Source: JAWKWH01 sp040830725 (GTDB lineage: Bacteria > Pseudomonadota > Alphaproteobacteria > Rhizobiales > Rhizobiaceae). From it: 64,000 nt of DNA. The notes beneath the pieces are model-generated. The model was given only the letters and a program-made list of their open reading frames with translations. It was not told the origin of the DNA and did no database searches. The stretch is taken from NCBI GenBank assembly GCA_040830725.1, contig JBFOMG010000002.1, positions 15,467 to 79,466 on the forward strand, read 5' to 3'. How positions within the stretch are numbered: the stretch's first letter is position 1; each line of letters starts with the position of its first letter. Positions 1 to 8,012 of this stretch are shown in pieces. A program made the translations under genes and the position numbers.

Positions 1-482
1 TTTTCCTCAATCCAGCCGACAGTCCAGTTTCCACGCATGTTGGCCAGCGTTACGCCTTCCTTGTTGAAATCTTCCCAGCTACTGCCCTCAATCTTGTCGG
101 TTGCCAAAACGGCCAAGACCTCAGTGTGCAGCGGAACGGTGTAGTCGATAAGCTTCGCCCGCTCTGAATTTCGGGTAAGCGCACCGAGCGAGATGTCAAT
201 TCGGTCGGAAACCAGGAAAGGAACCCGCTGAGGAGTCTCTGTTGGAACCCACTCCACTTCCACGCCAAGTTTCTGGGCGATGGCGCCGCCAATTTCGATG
301 TCGAAACCTTCCCATTCACCATCGCTGTTTCGTACCGACATGTTCGGGAAGTTCGGGTTGATTCCTATGCGAATCTTGCCATCGGAAAGAATCTGATCAA
401 GTGACTTTGCCGCTGCAGGTACCATCGATAATCCGATGATAGTAAGACCTGCGACAGCAGTTAGTAGGGTACGTCTCAACAT
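1..482 (-). CDS. Amino-acid ABC transporter substrate-binding protein (SBP family 3), 3' part cut by window edge
   Basis: About 160 N-terminal residues are present and the frame stays open to base 1. The protein opens with a signal peptide (MLRRTLLTAVAG, then a hydrophobic run ending near VPAAA). It continues with family 3 features: KIRIGINPNFPNM, WEGFDIEIGGAIAQKLG and RIDISLGALTRNSERAK. This family binds polar amino acids or opines in the periplasm for a permease that must lie outside the window. Two in-frame ATGs exist, at 488 and 482. The GGAGG just upstream is only 2 bases from the first but 8 from the second, so 482 is chosen. Tandem IclR-type sites lie about 75-110 bases upstream, between this gene and the divergent kinase-like gene, so it probably belongs to the same regulon. 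The exact ligand is unknown. Confidence 0.85.
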   Translation of the reverse strand, partial: MLRRTLLTAVAGLTIIGLSMVPAAAKSLDQILSDGKIRIGINPNFPNMSVRNSDGEWEGFDIEIGGAIAQKLGVEVEWVPTETPQRVPFLVSDRIDISLGALTRNSERAKLIDYTVPLHTEVLAVLATDKIEGSSWEDFNKEGVTLANMRGNWTVGWIEE

Positions 483-488
483 TGGCAT

Positions 489-872
489 GACCTCCAGCTA
501 TTGCGGATGGAACCAGTTCCGGTCGGTGGTTCCCTTCGCCCCTTTGTGGGGCTATTTGTGCGCAAAATGAACTTTTGTGCGCAAATAACCTGCTCCAAGT
601 CTGGCGATCGTGTCAATGGTGCAGTGGATTCGTCCTCGACGTGGATCAAATTCGCCACCCAACATGGCGTTGACAGATCGGGTTCAACAAGCGTTATGCC
701 GACGTCATGCCATTGTTGGCTTCTGCATCGCAAATCAGAGATCTGCTGCGCTTCAACGGTCGTGCGGCGCTCTGTGTGTTTCCAACTGAGGTTGACTTTG
801 GCGTCGGTATTCGAAGCCACTGGCTCTTGCAAACGACTGAGCGCGATCAAGGGTAAGGCTGAGGTAATAGAT
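489..872. other. Divergent intergenic region with IclR-type sites
   Basis: These 384 bases separate the leftward binding-protein gene from the rightward AcoX-like gene. The rightward reading frame stays open back to 501, but the extra 124 residues look nothing like the kinase family and lack a plausible ribosome site, so I treat the stretch as non-coding. Apart from the tandem sites at 558-591 I see no clear hairpin, RNA or repeat. Confidence 0.6.
558..591 (+). promoter_or_regulatory. Tandem IclR-type operator (site A)
   Basis: GTGCGCAAAATGAAC (558-572) is followed after CTTTT-type spacing by a second copy, GTGCGCAAATAACCT (577-591), 19 bases out of phase start to start. The left half GTGCG is intact in both, while the right half is intact only in the first (TGAAC for CGAAC). 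The layout matches site C at 9148. The site sits between divergent genes and probably serves both. Confidence 0.55.
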
Positions 873-2027
873 ATGGACGGCGCGGCAGATCACAATGCCA
901 CGGAGTGGACGAAGGTGAAATTCGGTCTGATTGTAAATCCTATCGCCGGCTTGGGAGGATCGGTGGGGCTGAAGGGCACTGACGGACCTGATACGGTTGC
1001 TAGAGCATTGCAGCTTGGCGCGGTTGCCCATGCCGGCGAGCGAACACGCAGAGCAATGACAATCATGAGCAATCGTGCCCCTGGCACTGTGATTAAGACC
1101 GGTCCGGATGAGCTTGGCGCCGATTGGTTGAAGGGACTCAATTTTCAGGTCGAGACCATCAAACTCTCTGACCGTTCGCATACGGCTCGGGATACGCGCG
1201 AATTGGTTTCCGCGATGACGGATATCGACCTGGTCGTGTTCGCCGGCGGTGATGGAACCGCACGCGATGTCGCTTCCAGGCTGGGTCAGAAACAGGCGAT
1301 GCTCGGCATTCCTTGCGGCGTCAAGATGCATTCAGGCGTTTTCGCCGTATCACCAGAAGCGGCCGGTGCGCTGCTGGGCGACATGGCAGTGCATCCCAAC
1401 AGGGTTGTGTGGGACGACCACGCCGAAGTGATGGATATCGACGAGGCGGCACTGCGCGCAGGGCGCCTTGCTCCGAAATTGTACGACCATGCCCGCACAC
1501 CATTGTCGCGCAATCGCATCCAGGCATCGAAGGGCGGGCCAAGACGCGACTGGGGCGTAGCGCTTCTTGGCGCGGCGGCGGAAATCGCAGAGAACATGGA
1601 TCCCGAAACGCTCTACATAATCGGACCGGGCACCAGCGCTGGTGCAGTTGCCAAGGCACTCGGGATTGAATCCAGCGTCCTGGGGATCGACGCGGTATTG
1701 GGAGGCGAACTGGTTGCAAGCGACGCGAATTTAGATGAACTGGAAGCGGCTGCCCGCGGCCGCTCAGTGCAGATTATTCTCGGCGTTACCGGTCGGCAGG
1801 GATTTCTGCTCGGACGCGGCAACCAGCAAATCGGACCAGAATTGATTAAGCGCGCTGGTCGTGATGGACTGATCTTGATCGCAACCGAGGACAAACTTGC
1901 AGCCCTTGCGCGGCCCCGCCTCTGGATTGACACTGATGATCCGGAACTCGACAAAAACCTTGCCGGTTTCCTGCGAGTGAAGACAGCGCGTGGACGAGAG
2001 ATGGTAATGCGCGTCATCGCCAATTGA
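873..2027 (+). CDS. ATP-NAD/AcoX kinase family protein
   Basis: The 384-residue protein matches the AcoX branch (COG3199) of the NAD kinase/diacylglycerol kinase fold. The N-terminus has KFGLIVNPIAGLGGSVGLKG, the nucleotide-binding GGDGT lies in VVFAGGDGTARDV, and the C-terminal half carries LYIIGPGTSAG and GVTGRQGFLLGRGNQQ. The family is predicted to phosphorylate NAD or a related small molecule; AcoX itself has no settled function. The start at 873 is chosen because GAGG at 861-864 gives 8-base spacing and homology begins about 15 residues later. It lies 75 bases upstream of the GcvP-like pair. A kinase of this family beside a GcvP-like enzyme suggests it prepares a cofactor or substrate for the same pathway, which is inference. 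Confidence 0.8.
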   Translation: MDGAADHNATEWTKVKFGLIVNPIAGLGGSVGLKGTDGPDTVARALQLGAVAHAGERTRRAMTIMSNRAPGTVIKTGPDELGADWLKGLNFQVETIKLSDRSHTARDTRELVSAMTDIDLVVFAGGDGTARDVASRLGQKQAMLGIPCGVKMHSGVFAVSPEAAGALLGDMAVHPNRVVWDDHAEVMDIDEAALRAGRLAPKLYDHARTPLSRNRIQASKGGPRRDWGVALLGAAAEIAENMDPETLYIIGPGTSAGAVAKALGIESSVLGIDAVLGGELVASDANLDELEAAARGRSVQIILGVTGRQGFLLGRGNQQIGPELIKRAGRDGLILIATEDKLAALARPRLWIDTDDPELDKNLAGFLRVKTARGREMVMRVIAN

Positions 2028-2035
2028 AACCTTGT

Positions 2036-2050
2036 GTGCGTTATGCGAAC
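2036..2050 (+). promoter_or_regulatory. IclR-type operator (site B)
   Basis: GTGCGTTATGCGAAC is a near-perfect 15-bp palindrome, identical to site D at 10977. A weaker GTAC half follows 19 bases after its start, as in the other tandem sites. It lies 53 bases upstream of the gcvPA-like start, so that pair probably has its own regulated promoter. Confidence 0.6.
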
Positions 2051-2102
2051 TTTTGTACAATCTTGCCCAGATAGAAACGCGATTTGACAGGGAGGTCTGA
2101 AA

Positions 2103-3509
2103 ATGGCCAGCGAGAGACGGGCCCATCCGTGGATGGCGAATTCGGCACCCGGCGTGCTGGAAGCGATGCTTGAAGAGATCGGCGCAACCTCGGTTGACGA
2201 GGTTTTTGAACAAATTCCCAAGGACCACTTCCGGAAGGCACCTCTCGATCTGCCACCGGCGCTGACCTCCGAAATCGAGCTGCGGCGTGATCTTGTTGAG
2301 AAACTCAAGAAGAACAGCAACTGCGAAGACACTCTCAGCTTCCTCGGCGCGGGAGTTTGGCAGCATCATGTTCCGGCCATCGTCGACGAGATCGTCGGGC
2401 GTACCGAGTTTGCCACCAATGTCTGGGGAAGCTACCAGTCCGACCACGGTCGCAACCAGGCATGGTTCGAATTCAATTCGCAACTGGGTGCGCTTTTGAA
2501 CCTGGATGTGGTCCAACTGCCGGTTTATTCGTGGGGATGCGCCAGCGGACATGCCTGCCGAATGGCGGCAAGAATAACCGGTAGATCCAAGGTACTCGTT
2601 CCCAGACTGTCCGATCCGGAGCGGCTCAGCGTCATCCGCACCTATTGTCAGCCGCAGGAGATGGAAAGTCACATCGACGTCGTGCCAATTGCCGCTGATC
2701 CGACTTCAGGGCGTTTGGATCTTGGTGACCTGAAAGCGAAACTCGGACCGGACGTTGCAGCGGTTTACTTTGAAAATCCCGCCTATCTCGGAACCATTGA
2801 AACGGGCGCAGCCGAGATCGCGCGGATGGCGCGCGCGGCCGGCGCCGAGACTATCGTCGGGGTCGATCCGTCCAGTCTGGGGGTGCTGACCGCGCCTGGC
2901 GATTATGGCGCGGACATCGTGACAGGTCCGGTGCAACCGCTCGGTGTTCACATGCATTGTGGTGGGGGAGCTGGAGGCTTCATCGCGTCGCGGGATGAAG
3001 AACGCTATGTGCGCGCCTATAATGGCTTTCTCGTTTCGGTGGTCGAAACGCTGGAGCCGGGGCAGCTTGGATTCGGCCTGGCCTGCCCTCACCAGAACTC
3101 CTATGGAATGCGCGAGAACGCTAACGATTGGACCGGAAACTCGACCTATCTTTGGGCAATTGCCGGAGCAGTCTATATGAGTCTGCTCGGCCCGGACGGA
3201 TTTCGCGAACTTGGTAGTCTGATTGTTGCCCGAGCACGGTATGCTGCGAAACTGCTCGCTGATATCCCGGGAGTTAAGATCGTCTGGCCGGACACGACGT
3301 TCAAGGAATTCGTGGTCAATTTTGACGGCACAGGCAAGACCGTTGCGATGATCAACGACGCGTTGCGCGCGGAGGGCATATTCGGCGGAAAGGACATCTC
3401 CGCGGAAGAGAACGGCCTTGGCCAATCAGCGCTCTATTGCGTGACCGAGATCCATACAGCCGCCGATATCCGTCGGTTGGCAGAAACGCTGAAGGAGATG
3501 CTCAAATGA
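2103..3509 (+). CDS. GcvPA-like subunit of a two-part PLP decarboxylase (divergent glycine dehydrogenase subunit 1)
   Basis: At 468 residues it has the usual GcvPA length. It shares the N-terminal family pattern IGATSVDEVFEQIPKD, PLDLPPAL and FLGAGVWQHHVPAIVDEI. In true glycine decarboxylases I expect PYQPEISQG after that block and a SMYDGATA-like segment. Here these read SYQSDHGRNQAWFEF and PVYSWGCASGHACRMA, so the substrate region is clearly altered. Family members pair with GcvPB to decarboxylate glycine and hand the aminomethyl group to lipoylated GcvH. No gcvH or gcvT is in the window. The GGGAGG at 2090-2095 supports this start. The stop overlaps the next start (ATGA), so the two subunits are translationally coupled. 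I infer a relative acting on a different amino acid. Confidence 0.8.
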   Translation: MASERRAHPWMANSAPGVLEAMLEEIGATSVDEVFEQIPKDHFRKAPLDLPPALTSEIELRRDLVEKLKKNSNCEDTLSFLGAGVWQHHVPAIVDEIVGRTEFATNVWGSYQSDHGRNQAWFEFNSQLGALLNLDVVQLPVYSWGCASGHACRMAARITGRSKVLVPRLSDPERLSVIRTYCQPQEMESHIDVVPIAADPTSGRLDLGDLKAKLGPDVAAVYFENPAYLGTIETGAAEIARMARAAGAETIVGVDPSSLGVLTAPGDYGADIVTGPVQPLGVHMHCGGGAGGFIASRDEERYVRAYNGFLVSVVETLEPGQLGFGLACPHQNSYGMRENANDWTGNSTYLWAIAGAVYMSLLGPDGFRELGSLIVARARYAAKLLADIPGVKIVWPDTTFKEFVVNFDGTGKTVAMINDALRAEGIFGGKDISAEENGLGQSALYCVTEIHTAADIRRLAETLKEMLK

Positions 3510-5068
3510 ACCGCCTTCCCAACTTTCATGCTGCAAAATGGGACGAACCAGTTGTCATGGAGCTTGGCCGGCCGGGAGGGCGTGGCCAGCATTTCCCGGA
3601 GCCAGAAAGCGAGGTGACAGCGGCGGTAGGCAATACGCTGATTCCCGATTCCATGTCCCGTAAAGACAGGCCGGAATTGCCGGAGATCACAGAATTCGAA
3701 GCGCAGCGCCACTACTTGCATCTCAGCCAGAGCACGCTTGGCATGATGGGTATAAGTCTGTTCGGAACTTGTACGATGAAATACAATTCCAAAACTGCGG
3801 AATTTGCCACGTTGCGGCCGGAACTCGCGCAAGTGCACCCCTATCAACACCCGGACACGCTACAGGGCGTGCTGGAGATCATACACGATTTTGACTGCAT
3901 CCTGCGTTCGTTGTCCGGAATGGACCAGTTCATTTTCCAGGCCGGTGGTGGAGCCAATGCTGCCTATACCATGGCCTGTGTTGCCCGCGCCTATTGGAAG
4001 GACAAAGGCGAGTTGGGCAATCGCACAGAAATGGTCACGTCAATGCAGGCGCATCCTTGCAATCCCGCAACCGCGGCGGCGGCCGGATTCAAGGTCGTAA
4101 ACCTGCCATTGGAGGAGAACGGCTATCCCTCATTGGATGCGCTCAAGGCAGCCGTCTGCGACAAGACCGCTCTGCTGATGATCAACAATCCGGACGACAT
4201 GGGAATTTACAATCCAGAGATCAAGGAATGGGTAAAGGCGGCCAAAGAGGTGGGTGCATTGTGCTTCTATGACCATGCGAATTTCAATGGGGTCATGGGT
4301 AAACTGTCGGCGCGCGAACTCGGCTTTGACGCCTGCATGTTTATGCTTCACAAAACTTTTGGCGCACCCAAGGCGGGCGGCGGACCGGCCGTTGGCGCAT
4401 TCGGTTGTACCGATGAGATCGCGCCATACCTGCCGACGCCGGTGATTGCGAAGTCGGACAAGGGTTATTTTCTGGACGAAGACCGACCGAAGTCAGCCGG
4501 CAAAGTGCGCGAGTTCTGGGGGAATGTGCCGCAGGTTGTGACAGCTTATGCCTGGTCGCGGGCAATGGGCGCCGAAGGGATCGAGCTCGCTGCCGATATA
4601 TCGGTCGTCGCCAACAATTATATGGACAAGAGGCTTTCCGAGGTTTCCGGGCTGGCCATTTCCAATCCTGACGTCAAAGCGCATCGCATGGAAATGACCA
4701 GATGGTCGCTCGGTCCCATCTTGGAGGAAACAGGCGTTGGCACGGTCGACTTCGCCAACCGAATGGCCGACTACGGGATTGATCCCTTCTGGATGAGCCA
4801 TGAGCCTTGGATCGTGCCTGAGCCGTTCACACCGGAAGCAGGCGAACTCTGGTCCAAAGAGGATATCGATCTTTGGATCGATGTGATCGCCAAGATCTGC
4901 GAAGAGGCGCGAAGCGATCCCGAGATGGTCAAGACCGCGCCGCATCGACAGGCCATAGCACAGGCAAAGGGTGACGCATTTGAGGATCCGGCGTTGTGGG
5001 CGATGACATGGAGAGCGTGGAAACGCAAACAGGCCGGCATCAAGGATGCAACACGCGGCGCAGCATGA
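3506..5068 (+). CDS. GcvPB-like PLP subunit (divergent glycine dehydrogenase subunit 2)
   Basis: The 520-residue catalytic partner carries the pyridoxal-phosphate lysine in MLHKTFGAPKAGGGPAVG, corresponding to the HKTF motif of GcvP. The CTMKYN block is kept (FGTCTMKYNS), as is a changed PYQHPDTLQG. Other signature segments differ from glycine enzymes: QPAAGAHGE is QAGGGANAA, and SAHGTNPASA is QAHPCNPATA. The cofactor chemistry therefore looks intact while the pocket is remodelled. It is coupled by ATGA to the upstream subunit. The nearby lack of GcvT and GcvH means it either borrows a housekeeping lipoyl protein or works without one. A true second glycine cleavage P protein is the main alternative. 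Confidence 0.8.
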   Translation: MNRLPNFHAAKWDEPVVMELGRPGGRGQHFPEPESEVTAAVGNTLIPDSMSRKDRPELPEITEFEAQRHYLHLSQSTLGMMGISLFGTCTMKYNSKTAEFATLRPELAQVHPYQHPDTLQGVLEIIHDFDCILRSLSGMDQFIFQAGGGANAAYTMACVARAYWKDKGELGNRTEMVTSMQAHPCNPATAAAAGFKVVNLPLEENGYPSLDALKAAVCDKTALLMINNPDDMGIYNPEIKEWVKAAKEVGALCFYDHANFNGVMGKLSARELGFDACMFMLHKTFGAPKAGGGPAVGAFGCTDEIAPYLPTPVIAKSDKGYFLDEDRPKSAGKVREFWGNVPQVVTAYAWSRAMGAEGIELAADISVVANNYMDKRLSEVSGLAISNPDVKAHRMEMTRWSLGPILEETGVGTVDFANRMADYGIDPFWMSHEPWIVPEPFTPEAGELWSKEDIDLWIDVIAKICEEARSDPEMVKTAPHRQAIAQAKGDAFEDPALWAMTWRAWKRKQAGIKDATRGAA

Positions 5069-5093
5069 GCCCGGGATTGTGCGCCACCAGTGC

Positions 5094-6236
5094 TCAATCG
5101 TAGAGAACGGAAACGCCCTGCAGGCGAGCGGTTGGCGTAGCGCCAAGCGCAAGTTCGGCGGCAGCGAGAGCTGTCATCGGCGCGGCGCTGAAGCCAACCC
5201 AGGGGAAGAGCGCGTGAATTACGCCACGCACGTTTCGATCTTCACCCAGGATCGGACGCCAGTCCGGTGTCCCGTTGACCCATGCGGTCCAGCTCCTGAG
5301 CGCACAGGCGCCGGCGATAGCGGGCGCGACATTGGCGGCCATGGACATGTTGCCAGCGAAGTTCGTCGGATCGATAACAAGCGAGCCGTTGGACCGCTCC
5401 CGCGCTGTCCATCCGCCACCGATCACACAACCACCATTCTCCAGTTGCTTGAGTGTGAGTTTGCCGGCCGCCGAGTAGATCAGATGAGGAATGATCAGGG
5501 CCAAGGGCTCGGTCACGGTCATCTGAAGCGGTACGCCTCGAATGTCCAGCCGAGTACCAACCATGGCGCCAATTCGGCTTGCTTCGGCGCCAGCCGCGTT
5601 GACGATCCGTTGGGTGACCACCGGACCGGACGATGTTTCCAACCTGAAACTCGGCGCTCGCCCTTCGATGCCTGTAATCCTCACTCCGGTTTTGATCCTG
5701 ACACCGGCATTATGCGCCGCGTTTGCGAGCGCTGGAACAATCTTAAGCGGATTGGCTTTACCTTCCATTCTGCAGTATCCGCCACCGATGGTTGCTGGCG
5801 AGAGATAGGGTGCAAGCTTCAGAAGGTCGCCGCGGTCAAGGATTTCAGTCTCAACTCCGGCAGTGGCCTCGATTCGCGCTTTGGATTGGATTCTCGCCAT
5901 CTGGTCATCAGTGGTCGCCACTATGATCCCACCGGCAAGCTTGAATTCCAGATCGGCATCGAGTTCGTTTGGAAGAGCCTCCCACAAGGCAATCGATTGT
6001 TTGAGAAAGGTCAGTGTGGGCGCATAAGTGCGCGCCCACTCCTCGCCAAACGCTACAAACTCGGGATATTGAAGCTGGAGATGAAGCGAGCCGGCATTCG
6101 CGCCGGAAGCAGCAGCACCGATGTCGCCGGCATCCAACAAAAGCACGTCTGCGCCAGCCAGTGCGAGGTGGCGAGCGGTCATCAATCCGACGATCCCGCC
6201 GCCGACGACAGCAATTTCAACTCGATCCCGTGTCAT
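5094..6236 (-). CDS. FAD-dependent amino-acid/amine oxidase (DAO family)
   Basis: This 380-residue DAO-fold flavoprotein has its dinucleotide-binding motif at residues 9-14 (VVGGGIVGLMTARHLALAG), a second FAD-contact segment SGANAGSLHLQ, and a C-terminal block LKQLENGGCVIGGGW. It is a clear paralog of the oxidase at 13619-14755, sharing AGSLH, the TLKQ...VxGGGW block and the same overall length. Family members (HcnC, opine oxidase and D-hydroxyproline dehydrogenase catalytic subunits) oxidise a secondary amine or amino acid to an imine and pass electrons to a ferredoxin-like partner. The fused partner encoded at 11965-13632 may serve both. The gene converges on the GcvP-like pair and diverges from the DapA-family gene. 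Substrate unknown. Confidence 0.85.
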   Translation of the reverse strand: MTRDRVEIAVVGGGIVGLMTARHLALAGADVLLLDAGDIGAAASGANAGSLHLQLQYPEFVAFGEEWARTYAPTLTFLKQSIALWEALPNELDADLEFKLAGGIIVATTDDQMARIQSKARIEATAGVETEILDRGDLLKLAPYLSPATIGGGYCRMEGKANPLKIVPALANAAHNAGVRIKTGVRITGIEGRAPSFRLETSSGPVVTQRIVNAAGAEASRIGAMVGTRLDIRGVPLQMTVTEPLALIIPHLIYSAAGKLTLKQLENGGCVIGGGWTARERSNGSLVIDPTNFAGNMSMAANVAPAIAGACALRSWTAWVNGTPDWRPILGEDRNVRGVIHALFPWVGFSAAPMTALAAAELALGATPTARLQGVSVLYD

Positions 6237-6283
6237 CGCGGCTCATCTTGGCCGATACCACAGCTATCTGAAAGGATGCGACC

Positions 6284-7234
6284 ATGACTCCTCAACTCTC
6301 CGGAAGTTACACTGTCTCGATCACGCCGTTCACACCCGGTGGCAAGGCGATCGACTATGAAGCCTGGAAGCCTTTTCTCGATTGGCAGATCGCCTGTGGT
6401 GTTCCCGGCATTATCATCCTTGGCACGACCGGTGAATTTCTGACCGTCAGCGATGATGAGCGGACTGAATTTGTCAAACAGACCGTCGATCTGGTGGCTG
6501 GTCGCATGAAAGTACTCGTCGGCACCATGAATGCCCACACACCCAACGCGGTCCGTTATTCGCGGGAAGCCGAAACACTCGGCGCCGATGGTTTGATGAT
6601 CATTCCGCCCTATTATTATACCCCAACCGACGATGAGATTTTCAACTACTACCGTGCCATTTGCGAGGCAGTCGACCTGCCGATCATGCTTTACAACAAT
6701 CCATTTACGTCGAATGTGGACATGTCGGCGAAATTGGTGGGTCGCCTTACCAAAAGCTTCAACCAGATTCGCTACATCAAGGAAGCCTCTCAACGCATAG
6801 AACGTATCCACGACATTATTGTGGAATCTGATGGACTGATGAATGTTTGGGCCGGACAACGGGTACTCGAAAGCTACAAGATGGGTGCCAAGGGTTACGT
6901 CAACCCCTACGGCAACTACATTCCCCGCGCTACCTGCAGATTTGTTGAATGGGCCGAGCAGGGTCGCTGGGATGATGTCTGGGCTGTGCAGCGAATCATT
7001 GGCGAGTTTGACAAGATCATCACTGAAGGGCACCCGCTTTATGGCCACCAGTGCTACTCCAAAGCCTTGGCCGCTGCGGCCGGTTATCCCGTCGGCGATG
7101 TTCGCCCACCCATCACCACCTTCGAGAGCCTCGGTGAGGAAGGCCGCGCCAGGGTGGAGCTCATGGTCCCGTTGATGAAGGAGCTTGAGACCATCGTAGA
7201 CACCATCGAAAGCCGTCCGGCGGCCGCCGAATAG
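6284..7234 (+). CDS. DapA/NAL family class I aldolase or lyase
   Basis: The 316-residue TIM-barrel protein has the family features: GTTGEF near residue 46 for carboxylate binding, the tyrosine segment MLYNNPFTSN and the Schiff-base lysine in IRYIKEASQ. Relatives include dihydrodipicolinate synthase, N-acetylneuraminate lyase and 2-keto-3-deoxy sugar-acid aldolases or dehydratases. All act on pyruvate or alpha-keto-acid units. In this island it more likely cleaves or dehydrates a keto-acid intermediate than makes lysine. A second, distinct member is at 20063. It starts 47 bases from the divergent FAD oxidase and stops 2 bases before the convergent SDR. I see no IclR-type site in its short upstream gap, so its regulation is unclear. 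Confidence 0.85.
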   Translation: MTPQLSGSYTVSITPFTPGGKAIDYEAWKPFLDWQIACGVPGIIILGTTGEFLTVSDDERTEFVKQTVDLVAGRMKVLVGTMNAHTPNAVRYSREAETLGADGLMIIPPYYYTPTDDEIFNYYRAICEAVDLPIMLYNNPFTSNVDMSAKLVGRLTKSFNQIRYIKEASQRIERIHDIIVESDGLMNVWAGQRVLESYKMGAKGYVNPYGNYIPRATCRFVEWAEQGRWDDVWAVQRIIGEFDKIITEGHPLYGHQCYSKALAAAAGYPVGDVRPPITTFESLGEEGRARVELMVPLMKELETIVDTIESRPAAAE

Positions 7235-7236
7235 CG

Positions 7237-8010
7237 TCATCTGATGTAAGCCGCGCCGTTAACATCGATCGTCGCGCCTGACAGATGGGTCACGCGGCCC
7301 TCGGCAAGGAATACGCATAATTCAGCGATGTCGGACGGGGGGATCCACTCGCCCATGGGAAGCGTCGACGTTACGGTGTCCTCGCCTCCGACCATTGCCG
7401 CATTGTCCACTGACATTTGCGTCCGTACCACTCCAGGCGCAACCACGAAGGCTAGAATGCCTTGATCGGCATAATTGCGAGCGACCGTCTTTGTCGCCGC
7501 GGTGATGGCGGCTTTTGATGCGGCATAGGCAATTGCACGCGGATTTGAAGTCCCGCGTGTTGCCACCCAACTGCCAATCCCGATTATGGCGCCGACACGC
7601 TTGTGGGCGAGCCAATGGCGAACGGCGTGACGCAGCAGCCGGGATGGTGCATGGACATTGACCGTCATCGTTTCTTGCCAGACCGAATCCCATTCCTCGA
7701 TCGGATCAGGAATACCACCAGTCTGTCGCATGATGCCTGCATTGTTGACGAGAACATCAACGCTTCCATCCGTCCAGTCCAGCGCCTGCGACCAAAACCG
7801 GTCAACTTGCTCCATGTCGTGGAAATCGGCTTGAAGCAGCTGCACTTGATCGGGTTTGGCAGCCGACACCGCCTTTTCAGCTCCCGAAAGGTCGGTGGCG
7901 TAGTGACCAACCACGCGCGCGCCGGCCTCAACCATAGCCGTCGCTACCGCCCTGCCGATACCCTTTGAAGCGCCAGTCACGATGACCGTTTTTCCGCTTA
8001 ACCGTCCCAT
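7237..8010 (-). CDS. SDR family oxidoreductase
   Basis: This classical short-chain dehydrogenase of 257 residues has the cofactor motif TGASKGIG near the N-terminus, NNAG in LVNNAGIM, a serine in IGIGSWVATRG and the catalytic YAASK. It would oxidise or reduce an alcohol/ketone pair with NAD(P). The ATG at 8010 is preferred over the GTG at 8013 because GAGG sits 8 bases upstream of the ATG. It directly follows the Old Yellow Enzyme gene with the start region overlapping that gene's stop, so the two form an operon read from the promoter near 9114-9219. Substrate unknown. Confidence 0.85.
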   Translation of the reverse strand: MGRLSGKTVIVTGASKGIGRAVATAMVEAGARVVGHYATDLSGAEKAVSAAKPDQVQLLQADFHDMEQVDRFWSQALDWTDGSVDVLVNNAGIMRQTGGIPDPIEEWDSVWQETMTVNVHAPSRLLRHAVRHWLAHKRVGAIIGIGSWVATRGTSNPRAIAYAASKAAITAATKTVARNYADQGILAFVVAPGVVRTQMSVDNAAMVGGEDTVTSTLPMGEWIPPSDIAELCVFLAEGRVTHLSGATIDVNGAAYIR

Positions 8011-8012
8011 CA

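Noticed and set aside
501..872. A 124-residue N-terminal extension of the AcoX-like protein
   Set aside because: The stretch has no family resemblance, covers the IclR-type sites, and a good ribosome site with homology begins at 873.
6237..6283. An IclR-type operator between the FAD oxidase and DapA-family genes
   Set aside because: The 47-base gap contains no GTGCG/CGAAC pair, so I did not place these two genes in the regulon by motif.
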